64,000 nucleotides of DNA from JADGNZ01 sp963715895 (GTDB taxonomy: Bacteria; Acidobacteriota; Thermoanaerobaculia; Gp7-AA8): positions 6,448,001 to 6,512,000 of the forward strand of contig OY970284.1 in assembly GCA_963715895.1 (NCBI GenBank). The letters are read 5' to 3'. The notes under the pieces are model-generated. The model had not been told where the DNA came from and did no database searches. It saw only the letters and a program-made list of their open reading frames with translations. The translations under genes and the position numbers were made by a program. Shown here piece by piece: positions 8,275 to 23,758 of this stretch (position 1 is the stretch's first letter; each line of letters begins with the position of its first letter).

Positions 8275-8610
8275 TTACTTGTTGATAAAAATTGAGGCGG
8301 CCGGGCGGCAGTTGTCGAGTGCGCACCCGAAGGACGGGCCGGTGGTGTTCGCGGGGTCGAACTGAATCAGCAGCGACTTGTTGTTGACAAGAGCCGCCAC
8401 GGCGATGTCGCTGAAACGCTGCGCCGCACCCGGGTTGGTCGTGTTCACCGCGAAGAAAACGATCGCCCCGTCACCGGGAGCGCACTTGACGTGCACGCGG
8501 TTACCGAAGGAAGCGACGTTGACGGGGTTACAGCTGAAATTCTCCGCATGCGCGGACGGTGCGAATGCGACCAAAGATGCGACGAGTGCGGCAAAGATGG
8601 CTGTTCTCAT
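8275..8610 (-). CDS. Small secreted protein, unknown
   Basis: This 111-aa protein starts at ATG 8610, with GCAAGGAG upstream. Upstream of this ATG the same open frame encodes rpoC-like residues from relic B, so a longer start would be spurious. The signal peptide (residues 1-22, cleavage after AHA) is followed by a mature region with a few cysteines (SCNPVN, HVKCAPG, FGCALDNCR), which may form disulfides. No family is recognised. It lies between a terminator-like hairpin and rpoC relic B, so it may be cargo carried with that fragment. Confidence 0.65.
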   Translation of the reverse strand: MRTAIFAALVASLVAFAPSAHAENFSCNPVNVASFGNRVHVKCAPGDGAIVFFAVNTTNPGAAQRFSDIAVAALVNNKSLLIQFDPANTTGPSFGCALDNCRPAASIFINK

Positions 8611-8645
8611 GATATTTCTCCTTGCAGGGTAGTGATACGGACCGG

Positions 8646-8866
8646 CGAAACGTTTCACCGTTTGACTGCTGCTGAGGAAGCCGGTATCGCCGGCTCGCGT
8701 CACGCGGACGGAACGCAGCATCTGGCGGCAGATAACTTCGATGTGCCTGCCGTTGATGGCCGCGGACTGGGAAGGACAGACCTCCTGGATCTTGTCGACC
8801 AGGTAGCGCTGCAGTTCCTTGATGCCGAGAACCGCCAGGACGTCGTGCGGATCGATCGGACCGTCA
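8646..8866 (-). pseudogene. Relic B of rpoC
   Basis: This segment matches native rpoC 12700-12921 in the same orientation. It includes codons for MLRSVRVTRAGDTGF, then a degraded part that reads SSSQTVKRF where native has VDEQVDRFRF. Its core is conserved: Arg-Tyr-Leu-Val, Val-Leu-Gly and similar stretches are encoded with different synonymous codons, and a few replacements have accumulated (for example Tyr-Arg to Cys-Pro). It begins 36 bp upstream of the small secreted gene's ATG and stops just before the CopG-type antitoxin gene. Confidence 0.85.
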
Positions 8867-8880
8867 AGTTGGACGGCGCA

Positions 8881-9120
8881 TCAACGATCCAACTTCTCTT
8901 GAACCCAGGTCCGGACGAGGGCGACTTCATCCACGCCGCGAGACGCGGCCAGATCCCGAAGCGCCCTCAGTTCTCTCGCGGTCAGAGGAACGGTAACGGC
9001 AGGCCGGCGCGCGAACACCCGCTCACCGGCCTCGACCAACTCGTCGGCGAAGTCCGTAACGTCGTGGCTGTCCCAGAACTCGGCCAACTCTCGAATCGAG
9101 TCCGTCTTCGTCAGCTTCAT
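8881..9120 (-). CDS. CopG/BrnA-type antitoxin-like protein
   Basis: This 79-aa protein begins with DSIRELAEFWDSHDVTDF, a block typical of BrnA/CopG-type antitoxins, followed by VTVPLTARELRALRDLA and a C-terminal helix ending RTWVQEKLDR. No toxin gene is found next to it: the next gene on this strand is an rpoC relic and then a secreted protein. It is divergent from vapBC with 29 bp between the starts, so a shared control region is likely. It may repress vapBC or be the orphan half of a lost module. Confidence 0.75.
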   Translation of the reverse strand: MKLTKTDSIRELAEFWDSHDVTDFADELVEAGERVFARRPAVTVPLTARELRALRDLAASRGVDEVALVRTWVQEKLDR

Positions 9121-9131
9121 GCAGGCAAGCG

Positions 9132-9149
9132 AGTATACTTAAATATACT
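9132..9149. promoter_or_regulatory. AT-rich palindromic operator between divergent antitoxin genes
   Basis: AGTATACTTAAATATACT is an 18-bp near-perfect palindrome lying directly against the vapB start codon and 12 bp from the divergent antitoxin start. AT-rich palindromes are typical binding sites for ribbon-helix-helix antitoxins. This region is the most AT-rich point of its surroundings and may also supply the -10 element for vapB. Confidence 0.6.
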
Positions 9150-9398
9150 ATGTCAACGAGCGTGCACATCCCGAAGCCGCTACTCGTCGCCGTCGATCGG
9201 AAGGCGCGCGCGTTGAAGATCAGCCGAAACCGATTGATCGTGCAGGCCCTGGAGCGCGAAATTACGCAGGGTTCGAACTGGTCGCCAGACTTCTTCGGCC
9301 GGCTCGAATCGATTGAGGCGGGTGTCGAACATGCGGCGGAGGAGATGCTGAAGACCATCCAGGGCCGGAGGCGTTCGAAGAAGCCGGTGGGCCTGTGA
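9150..9398 (+). CDS. vapB: VapB-like ribbon-helix-helix antitoxin
   Basis: This 82-aa protein has an N-terminal RHH DNA-binding segment: VHIPKPLLVAVDRKARA, ISRNRLIVQALEREI. The C-terminal part is charged and probably wraps the toxin. Its stop overlaps the vapC start (GTGA), typical of toxin-antitoxin operons with coupled translation. The operator palindrome at 9132-9149 abuts its start. It probably autoregulates the module together with VapC. Confidence 0.85.
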   Translation: MSTSVHIPKPLLVAVDRKARALKISRNRLIVQALEREITQGSNWSPDFFGRLESIEAGVEHAAEEMLKTIQGRRRSKKPVGL

Positions 9399-9817
9399 AG
9401 TACGTGCTGGACACGAACGCGGTCTCGTCGCTGATGAAAGGCGAGCCGAATGTGATCGAGCGTCTAAAGCGGGTCGGGAGAACCGACGTGTGCATGCCGC
9501 AGCCTGTCGTGGCCGAGATCGCTTACGGAATCCGGCGACTCTCGCCGTCGAAGCGAAAAGACGCACTGACCTCCCGATTCGAACTGCTGAAGAGTGAGAT
9601 ACGGCGTATCGCCTGGTCCGACGACGTCAGCGACGCCTTCGGAATGATCAAGGCCGCGTTGGAGCGTAAGGGTGAACGGATCGAAGACTTCGACGCTGCC
9701 GTCGCCGCGCACGCACTGGCTGAGGGGTGTGTCCTGGTCACCGCGAACCTCAAGCACATGACACGCGTCCCCGGCCTCGAGGTCGAGGACTGGTCACAGG
9801 GGACGTTCGAAACGTGA
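9395..9817 (+). CDS. vapC: VapC-like PIN-domain toxin
   Basis: This 140-aa PIN-domain protein starts at GTG 9395, overlapping the vapB stop. The acidic ligands of a PIN nuclease are visible: VLDTNAVSSLMKG (Asp near residue 6), the Glu in VAEIAYGI, Asp-Phe-Asp in the ERIEDFDAAVAAHAL segment, and NLKHMTRVPGLEVEDW at the C-terminus. PIN toxins cleave RNA, often tRNA or rRNA. The gene downstream is transcribed oppositely. Confidence 0.9.
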   Translation: MKYVLDTNAVSSLMKGEPNVIERLKRVGRTDVCMPQPVVAEIAYGIRRLSPSKRKDALTSRFELLKSEIRRIAWSDDVSDAFGMIKAALERKGERIEDFDAAVAAHALAEGCVLVTANLKHMTRVPGLEVEDWSQGTFET

Positions 9818-9992
9818 CCTTCGTCGGCCTACGAGTTAGTCGCCGCCGCGACTACTCGGAGGCTGAACGACTAAGGTCTCGCCCGTAAAATTTCGCGCTC
9901 GATTGGGGGCCAGACTTTCGCTTCTCGCTTCCAATAAAAGAACGAAGGTGTGACCCCTCCCGAGGTCGGCACGTGCTCCCGCGCGCTACGCG

Positions 9993-11186
9993 TTACGATA
10001 CCTGAACCGGCCAGTGAACGCGGCCGAGCGAATCAAAGGTTGGATAAATAGTTTGGTCCAACGGCTGAAGGCCGAAATCTTGCTCCGCCATAACTTGATC
10101 GGTGGCGTCTTCGCATGTGGCACACACAACAGCCGTGAGAGCACGTCCGCACTCAACGCATGGAAAAAAAACGCTGAATTCATCAACGTCGAAGCTCGGC
10201 GGCGCCTGCTCTAGCGATGCTCGTGCATTGCGGAATACCTCGGATCTCGTGGTAAAGTCTTCGCGCGGTGCTGCTGATATGAATTCTCCGACAACACGCT
10301 TGGCATATCGCCGAGTCAGCCTTAATGGCCGTTTAAGCGAGCCTGTTTTCGAGGCGTGAAAAATGACGCCGCGCTCAGTAGGCGGGTCGAGGCCGACAAA
10401 TAGCAAAAAAGCTCGGACGTAATCCCAACTGTCGCCGTACAACTCGACTATTTTATCGTAACCACGGGGGACAACAAATACGGTCTTGCGAGAGAAATGC
10501 TCTCGCAAGAGCCATTCGATCTCCCACCGAGTACCTGTACGCGTCGACGGCCACACAAAAATACAGTCGGCGAATGAGGCGAGAGCCACGAAGGTAAGCA
10601 TCCATTCTGCGTCGGTGCTTTCGATGCGATCCGCCGATAAGGACTCCGATGGCGTCCCGAGTGACACTACCCTGCCATATGTTTCTACACGCTCAGTAAA
10701 TACAGACTCCCAAGACACAGTTGGAGCATAGTAGTGAGCCGGCAAGAAAGACAGGGACACGAGTCGTGGGTTTTGAATCGATAGCGCATCCGAGTAAAAC
10801 GGACGGAGATACAGAAAGAATGGCGGTGGAGATGCCTCGGCGCGAATTGCCTCGAGAATGTCATGTTGCGCTGACAGCGATCGCTGCGTCATCACTTGAA
10901 TGTCGTAGCTCTTCTGTGCGTTCTGACCGGCCGCGCCAAAATAGAGACCTGCTCCCCAGGGTATAGCGAGAGCCATCAGATAGGCGAGATCGACGAGAGA
11001 GTGATCCCCAACATCCGTCTCGCTATAAGCCGCGTAACCATTGACATATGCTGCTTGGTCGCGCGATTGCTTCTCCGCGATCGCTGCCACTATGCTCGGC
11101 AAAACAAAACCCGCCACGCCACATGCCGCTGCGCACAACCACCATGAAATCGCCCTTGCACTCAACGCGTGTTTCTGCGGGTTCAT
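9993..11186 (-). CDS. Two-TM protein with TIR-like domain and C-terminal zinc ribbon
   Basis: This 397-aa protein has two hydrophobic helices near residues 15-37 and 66-86, then a cytoplasmic domain beginning PPPFFLYLRPFYSDAL. It continues with GRVVSLGTPSESL, the DAEWMLTFVALASFADCIFVWPS block and GTRWEIEWLLREHF. The order (strand, YLRPF, glycine loop, then Trp-Glu-Ile near a helix) suggests a TIR-like or related nucleotide-fold domain in a membrane-anchored family of unknown role. A C-terminal CVECGR...CATCED pair is a four-cysteine zinc ribbon. Effector or sensor function is inference. It lies between vapBC and rpoC relic C, upstream of which sits a candidate operator. Confidence 0.55.
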   Translation of the reverse strand: MNPQKHALSARAISWWLCAAACGVAGFVLPSIVAAIAEKQSRDQAAYVNGYAAYSETDVGDHSLVDLAYLMALAIPWGAGLYFGAAGQNAQKSYDIQVMTQRSLSAQHDILEAIRAEASPPPFFLYLRPFYSDALSIQNPRLVSLSFLPAHYYAPTVSWESVFTERVETYGRVVSLGTPSESLSADRIESTDAEWMLTFVALASFADCIFVWPSTRTGTRWEIEWLLREHFSRKTVFVVPRGYDKIVELYGDSWDYVRAFLLFVGLDPPTERGVIFHASKTGSLKRPLRLTRRYAKRVVGEFISAAPREDFTTRSEVFRNARASLEQAPPSFDVDEFSVFFPCVECGRALTAVVCATCEDATDQVMAEQDFGLQPLDQTIYPTFDSLGRVHWPVQVS

Positions 11187-11209
11187 GACTTACTGTATAG
11201 TGACCGTGC

Positions 11210-11225
11210 GGAAGTATACACTTCC
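11210..11225. promoter_or_regulatory. Inverted repeat upstream of the two-TM protein
   Basis: GGAAGT-ATAC-ACTTCC forms a perfect 6-bp inverted repeat with a 4-base centre, 24 bp upstream of the ATG at 11186. The AT-rich flank has TATACT-like hexamers, so the site could overlap a promoter. The regulator is unknown. Confidence 0.4.
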
Positions 11226-11267
11226 TTGGTGTGTCGGGCTAACTATACTTAGACAGCTATTCTACCG

Positions 11268-11575
11268 ACTCTTTCCTTGAGGCCGCGCAGTGGTCCACTC
11301 GGCCGGCGATGCTGGCCTCGGTGCACTCGGGTGCTCTCCTGGAACGACGCGGAAATGAAGCTGTCCGTCGACAGGGAGGCTTTGTTGATGCCGAGCAGGA
11401 GTGGCGTTCCGTCGGCGGGCTCGCCGCCGCCGTTCATCACTTTCTCGTTCTCTTCCGTAATGCGGAAGCGTTCGACATGCTTGCCTACGAAGACATCTGT
11501 GGCACGCATCAGGCCGACAAGGCAGCATCTGCTCGGCAGATACTTCATGGGTTCTTGATGCCGTGGCCAGTGCCC
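11268..11575 (-). pseudogene. Relic C of rpoC
   Basis: This segment matches native rpoC 12505-12825 in the same orientation. It preserves PADGTPLLLGI-like and KASLSTDSFISA-like coding, but has several small deletions that remove or shift codons (for example AS is lost from FISAASFQ), plus substitutions toward the upstream end. Unlike relic A, several of its synonymous choices match native rpoC, as in the Arg-Val-Asp codons. That is consistent with derivation from the resident gene or a close relative. It no longer encodes a usable RpoC piece. Confidence 0.85.
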
Positions 11576-11589
11576 GCCAGCCGCATCGC

Positions 11590-11760
11590 CTAGTCTAGCT
11601 TTTCACATTTCGAACAACGCGGTTTACCGCCCTTGCCATCTTCTCGGTGCTTCTTCTCGATTTCCTTGCCATACTGACAGTCGGTTTGATCGTGGTACAC
11701 CTCGCGATGCGAGGGTGCATACTCCTTTGAGTTGGTGTGGTACGGATCCGTCTTAGCCAT
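11590..11760 (-). CDS. 56-aa small protein, possible zinc ribbon
   Basis: The ATG at 11760 follows a strong AGGAGG site, and the frame closes with TAG at 11590. The product is hydrophilic (MAKTDPYHTNSKEY..., ending CSKCEKLD), with one internal Cys (TDCQYGKEIEKKH) and a C-terminal CSKC pair. The Cys set, together with a nearby His, could bind zinc. I recognise the type (small MAKTDPYH proteins) as conserved but without known function. The strong ribosome-binding site supports it as a real gene. It lies between rpoC relic C and the DUF2442 pseudogene. Confidence 0.7.
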   Translation of the reverse strand: MAKTDPYHTNSKEYAPSHREVYHDQTDCQYGKEIEKKHREDGKGGKPRCSKCEKLD

Positions 11761-11859
11761 GTTTCCTCCTAATCCAGGGGACGCTGAACGGCGACAAACT
11801 CGGGCGAGCGACCGGCGGGCTACAGAAGAGACACCTGTTTTCGAGGTTTGTGGTGGCGC

Positions 11860-12166
11860 TCAGATCAGGTCTGACGCGCAACAGGTACGACCTCGGGCGT
11901 GAACGCGCACCTTCTGGTACAGAAACTCCGGTGCGATGTCGGCGCCATTCGGCCAGCGGATCGTGCCGAACTCCGCGACGGAGAAGCTGCGAAAGTAGTT
12001 CACGTCTTTCAGCGGCTCGAAGACTGGTCCCCAGAGCTCATCGGCGAGATCGATCGCCCTCGCTTCCATCGGCAAACTTTGCCCAGATGGTGAAATTGCG
12101 AACATATCGTGCGTCGATGACGGTGTAGTACATGTCTCTTTGTTTCTCGGTTTCTAAGTACTGCAT
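11860..12166 (-). pseudogene. Frameshifted DUF2442 gene
   Basis: The upstream frame (ATG 12166, or 12133) encodes YYTVIDARYVRNFTIWAKFAD, a DUF2442 N-terminus, and then stops. The +1-related frame downstream continues IDLADELWGPVFEPLKDV and GTIRWPNGADIAPEFLY, the conserved DUF2442 C-terminus. The break lies around the GGCGATCGATC stretch near 12046. The two halves differ by one frame, so the gene is broken or contains a sequencing error. DUF2442 proteins often sit beside DUF4160 as an antitoxin-like pair; no DUF4160 partner is found here. Confidence 0.8.
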
Positions 12167-12177
12167 GGTAACTCCAT

Positions 12178-12256
12178 GTTTCACGCGGAGACGCGGGGAC
12201 CGCGGAGAAAGGCTCGGGTAATTCTTCTCCGCGTCCTCAGCGTCTCCGCGTGAAAC
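12178..12256. repeat. Imperfect inverted repeat, possible REP-type element
   Basis: A 17-bp arm GTTTCACGCGGAGACGC pairs perfectly with GCGTCTCCGCGTGAAAC 45 bp later; the interior also contains CTTCTCCGCG/CGCGGAGAA. It lies in the spacer between a pseudogene and the rpoC terminator. It resembles short GC-rich palindromes dispersed in some genomes. Confidence 0.7.
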
Positions 12257-12277
12257 CGGTTCCCCCTCGCATAAGCA

Positions 12278-12305
12278 AAACGGGCGACCTCGCGGCCGCC
12301 CGTTT
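12278..12305 (-). terminator. Terminator after rpoC
   Basis: The stem AAACGGGCG/CGCCCGTTT, with GCGGCC inside the loop side, lies 23-50 bp after the rpoC stop on the minus strand. It is followed by TGCTTATGCG rather than a T-run. Its core recurs at 2309 and 8123 and in degenerate form in relic A. Confidence 0.7.
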
Positions 12306-12327
12306 CAGTTGACGCGATGAGTGATCC

Positions 12328-16575
<4,248 letters not shown>

Positions 16576-16593
16576 ATTGCGCCTCCCTATGTG

Positions 16594-16785
16594 TCAGGCG
16601 TTATCCGTTGAACGCGGTTTCGGAAGCGAAAGAGCCACGGTGTTGCCATAGCACTCCCAGCACGGCGCTTCCCATTCCTGGTCGCCGCTGGGAAAGTGCG
16701 CGGTCATGCTGACGGCCCCCATGCCCTGACAGGCAGGGCATGAGGCGTTGGGCATGCTGGTAACCGCTGTGACTTTCTTCGCCAT
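16594..16785 (-). CDS. Small CxxC zinc-ribbon protein between rpoB and rpoC
   Basis: The 63-aa product has CPACQGMGAV near residues 16-25 and PCWECYGN near 41-48, two CxxC pairs with DnaJ-like Gly spacing, so zinc binding is likely. The start lies 3 bp after the rpoB stop and the gene ends 18 bp before the rpoC start, so it is probably translated from the rpoBC mRNA. I do not recognise a family name. Its position suggests a transcription- or RNA-related small protein, but nothing in the sequence proves this. Confidence 0.65.
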   Translation of the reverse strand: MAKKVTAVTSMPNASCPACQGMGAVSMTAHFPSGDQEWEAPCWECYGNTVALSLPKPRSTDNA

Positions 16786-16788
16786 GCG

Positions 16789-21072
<4,284 letters not shown>

Positions 21073-21074
21073 TC

Positions 21075-21471
21075 AATTGCTCCTTTGGGCCGCGGCGTGG
21101 CAACGGCGGCAATTCCGAAGCGGAGGGTGTGGACAGCAAAAGGCCGCACGGCAGAAGGCTCTGCCTGCGACCGTCGGTTGCGGTCCACGCACACCGGGTT
21201 CGTCACTGCGTTAGTTGTGATGACGCGCCCTCAATGAGAATTTCGTAGGCGAGTCCCGCCGCAGGCAACGCGGCAGGGTGGATTCGCGAGGATTGTGAGC
21301 TATCGGAAAGGGCCGCTCCCCCCCTTTCCAGCTCAGGGATGACTCGTGCTCTCTGGAAAAAGCAATTTCCGGACGGGACATTCCGCCCCGTCCGGATTTC
21401 TTACGTAGGAGATCCTTCGGCCGTCTACGCGGCCTCAGGATGACCTGCGGGCGGCTGTGGCCGCCAGCAGG
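21075..21471 (-). other. rplL-rpoB spacer with two hairpins
   Basis: No gene is seen in these ~400 bp. Two strong inverted repeats occur: TCCGGACGGG/CCCGTCCGGA (21368-21396), and TGACCTGC/GCAGGTCA (21441-21474) directly at the rplL stop. The equivalent enterobacterial spacer contains an attenuator and an RNase III site that set the ratio of L7/L12 to RNA polymerase; a similar function is inferred. Confidence 0.6.
21368..21396 (-). terminator. Candidate attenuator hairpin in the rplL-rpoB spacer
   Basis: A 10-bp GC-rich perfect stem with a 9-base loop is followed on the minus strand by AAATTGCTTTTT. It sits ~75 bp downstream of rplL and ~300 bp upstream of rpoB, so partial termination would separate ribosomal protein output from polymerase output. 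Confidence 0.65.
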
Positions 21472-21864
21472 TCACTTGATCGTGACCTTGGCGCCGGCCT
21501 CTTCAAACTTCTTCTTGATGTTCTCGGCCTCTTCCTTCGAGACCGCTTCCTTGACGGTCGCCGGAGCGGCCTCAACGAGGTCCTTCGCTTCCTTCAGACC
21601 CAGGCTGGTCACTTCGCGTACAGCCTTGATCACGTTGATCTTCTTGTCGCCGACCTCGCTCAGGATGACGGCAAACTCGGTCTGCACCTCGGCCGGAGCC
21701 GCGGCTGCTGCCGGGCCCGCTGACGCTGCCGGGGCGGCAGCCGCTGCGACCGACACGCCGAAGCGGTCTTCCAGTGCCTTGACCAGGTTCGAGAGGTCCA
21801 GCACCGACATCGTCTCAATCTGCTTCACGAAATCTTCAGTCGAAATAGCCATTTCAGCCTCCAA
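21472..21864 (-). CDS. rplL: 50S ribosomal protein L7/L12
   Basis: The 130-aa stalk protein has an N-terminal dimerisation segment (TEDFVKQIETMSVLDLSNLV), an Ala/Pro hinge around residues 38-58, and the globular C-terminal domain with GDKKINVIKAVREVTSLGLKEA split over two strands. It forms the ribosomal stalk with L10. It ends just upstream of a hairpin that may be an attenuator. The start is preceded by TTGGAGGC. Confidence 0.98.
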   Translation of the reverse strand: MEAEMAISTEDFVKQIETMSVLDLSNLVKALEDRFGVSVAAAAAPAASAGPAAAAAPAEVQTEFAVILSEVGDKKINVIKAVREVTSLGLKEAKDLVEAAPATVKEAVSKEEAENIKKKFEEAGAKVTIK

Positions 21865-21923
21865 ATAGTGTTGAATCGTTCAATCTCGTGCGCCGGGCCT
21901 ACAAGGCAAAGCGCGAATTCTTA

Positions 21924-22490
21924 CTAAGCGTTTGCCTCGGTCTCGGTTGCTTCGGGTGCCGTCGCTTCGGCGCCGCCGCCCTTCTGCTTGGCGATCTCGC
22001 TGATGACGACCGCCAGGTTGCGGATGTTCGCCTGCAGCACGATGGCCAGTCCGCGGATCGGAGCCTGCATCACGTACAGCAGTTTCGCGATCAGCTCGTT
22101 GCGCGACGGCAGATTGGCGATGGCCTGGATCTGGTCCGCCGGCACGATCTGCCCGTTGAGCATGGCGCCCTTGAAGGAGATCGTCGGAACGTCTTTGGCG
22201 AACTTCGTCAGCGCCTTGGCAAGAGCCACGGCGTCGGTGCGGTTGAACGCCACCGCGGTCGGGCCGCTGAACTGGTCCTTGAGCGCCGTCAGCGGCGAGT
22301 CTTTCACGGCGATGAGAGCCAGGGTGTTCTTGACGACGACGTACGTCGAGTTCGTGTCGCGGACCTGGCGCCGCAGTTCGGTGACCTGGGGAACGGTGAT
22401 GCCTTTGAAGGCGATCACGAACGCGTTCGTGGCTTTGCCGATGCCTTCGCCGAGCTCGGAGATCGCTGCTGCTTTATCTTCGCGATTCAT
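21924..22490 (-). CDS. rplJ: 50S ribosomal protein L10
   Basis: The 188-aa protein has the L10 core (VVKNTLALIA, TAVAFNRTDAVALAKALTKF and an IANLPSRNELIAKLLYV helix) and a short Ala/Glu C-terminal tail (QKGGGAEATAPEATETEANA). L10 anchors the L7/L12 stalk. The N-terminal helix sits 9 bp downstream of the rplA stop, so cotranslation is likely. No obvious L10 leader is present, because the upstream gene is so close. Confidence 0.97.
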   Translation of the reverse strand: MNREDKAAAISELGEGIGKATNAFVIAFKGITVPQVTELRRQVRDTNSTYVVVKNTLALIAVKDSPLTALKDQFSGPTAVAFNRTDAVALAKALTKFAKDVPTISFKGAMLNGQIVPADQIQAIANLPSRNELIAKLLYVMQAPIRGLAIVLQANIRNLAVVISEIAKQKGGGAEATAPEATETEANA

Positions 22491-22499
22491 GCTCCCTCC

Positions 22500-23219
22500 T
22501 TACTCTGCTTTCGCCTCGGCCACGGCCGTATCGATCGAGATCGAGGGGCTCATCGTGGACGAGATGTAGATGGTGCGGACGTACTTGCCCTTGGCCGCGG
22601 GCGGCTTGGCCTTGCGCACCGCATTGATGATGCTGGCGGCGTTGTCGGTCAGCTGATCCGCGGAGAACGAGATCTTTCCGACCGGAACGTGGATGATCGA
22701 CGTCTTGTCGACGCGGAACTCCACCTTGCCGGCCTTGATCTCGGAGATTGCTTTGGCGACGTCGAACGTGACCGTGCCGGTCTTCGGGTTCGGCATCAGA
22801 CCGCGAGGTCCGAGGACTTTGCCGAGCTTACCGACCGAACGCATCATGTCCGGCGTGGCGATGACGGCGTCGAAATCCGTCCAGCCACCCTGGATCTTCT
22901 CGACGATCTCGTCTCCGCCCACCATGTCAGCGCCGGCTTCCTGAGCCTCACGCTGTTTGTCGCCCTGTGCGATCACGAGCACACGCTTCGATTGTCCGGT
23001 TCCGTGCGGAAGCACGGTGGTACCGCGGACCATCTGATCGGCGTGCTTGGGATCGACTCCGAGAAGCATCGACAGCTCGACCGTCTCGTTGAACTTGGCG
23101 AACGCGATCTGTTTGAGCAGACCGAACGCTTCATCCAGCAGATACGGCCGCTGTTCGACCTTCTCGAACGCTGCACGGTACTTCTTGCCGTGTTTGGCCA
23201 ATTTCACCTCCGTAGTCAT
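22500..23219 (-). CDS. rplA: 50S ribosomal protein L1
   Basis: The 239-aa L1 has KHGKKYRAAFEKVE near its start, the conserved GPRGLMPNPKTGTV loop, and the C-terminal KPPAAKGKYVRTIYISSTM segment. L1 binds 23S rRNA at the mobile stalk and in many bacteria represses its own operon. It lies between rplK (95 bp upstream) and rplJ (9 bp downstream). Confidence 0.98.
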   Translation of the reverse strand: MTTEVKLAKHGKKYRAAFEKVEQRPYLLDEAFGLLKQIAFAKFNETVELSMLLGVDPKHADQMVRGTTVLPHGTGQSKRVLVIAQGDKQREAQEAGADMVGGDEIVEKIQGGWTDFDAVIATPDMMRSVGKLGKVLGPRGLMPNPKTGTVTFDVAKAISEIKAGKVEFRVDKTSIIHVPVGKISFSADQLTDNAASIINAVRKAKPPAAKGKYVRTIYISSTMSPSISIDTAVAEAKAE

Positions 23220-23313
23220 AACGGCGGATACGAGATCCGCCTCCTACTTCGTTGTTTTGCACCGGCCACGCGCCGGCACGGACTTCTGAATGTTCAATGT
23301 TCTTTCGTTTGTT

Positions 23314-23739
23314 CTACCCCGTCACTTCCAGACCCATCGACCGCGCGGTGCCTTCGACGGTACGAACCGCCGCTTCGAGCGAGGCGGCGTTGAGGTCGGG
23401 CATCTTGGTCTTGGCAATCTCTTCTACCTGTTTGCGTGTGACGCTGCCGACCTTGGTCTTGTTCGGCACACCCGAGCCCTTGGGGATTCCGGCTGCTTTG
23501 AGCAGCAGGATGGCCGCGGGGGGCGTCTTGGTGATGAATGTGAACGTGCGGTCGGAGAAGACTGTGATGACCACCGGGATGATCAGCCCCTGCTGCCCCT
23601 GCGTCCGCGCGTTGAACGTCTTGCAGAACTCCATGATGTTCACGCCGTGCTGGCCGAGGGCCGGGCCGACCGGCGGAGCCGGTGTCGCCGCGCCGGCGGG
23701 AATCTGGAGCTTGATGTATCCGGTGATTTTCTTAGCCAT
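23314..23739 (-). CDS. rplK: 50S ribosomal protein L11
   Basis: The 141-aa protein has the L11 N-terminal segment AKKITGYIKLQIPAGAATPA and the proline helix PPVGPALGQHGVNIMEFCK. Its C-terminal rRNA-binding part contains the conserved KAAGIPKGSG loop. It binds the GTPase-associated centre. It lies 19 bp downstream of nusG, in the standard secE-nusG-rplK-rplA order. Confidence 0.98.
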   Translation of the reverse strand: MAKKITGYIKLQIPAGAATPAPPVGPALGQHGVNIMEFCKTFNARTQGQQGLIIPVVITVFSDRTFTFITKTPPAAILLLKAAGIPKGSGVPNKTKVGSVTRKQVEEIAKTKMPDLNAASLEAAVRTVEGTARSMGLEVTG

Positions 23740-23758
23740 CTGTCACGTCCTTTGAAAA

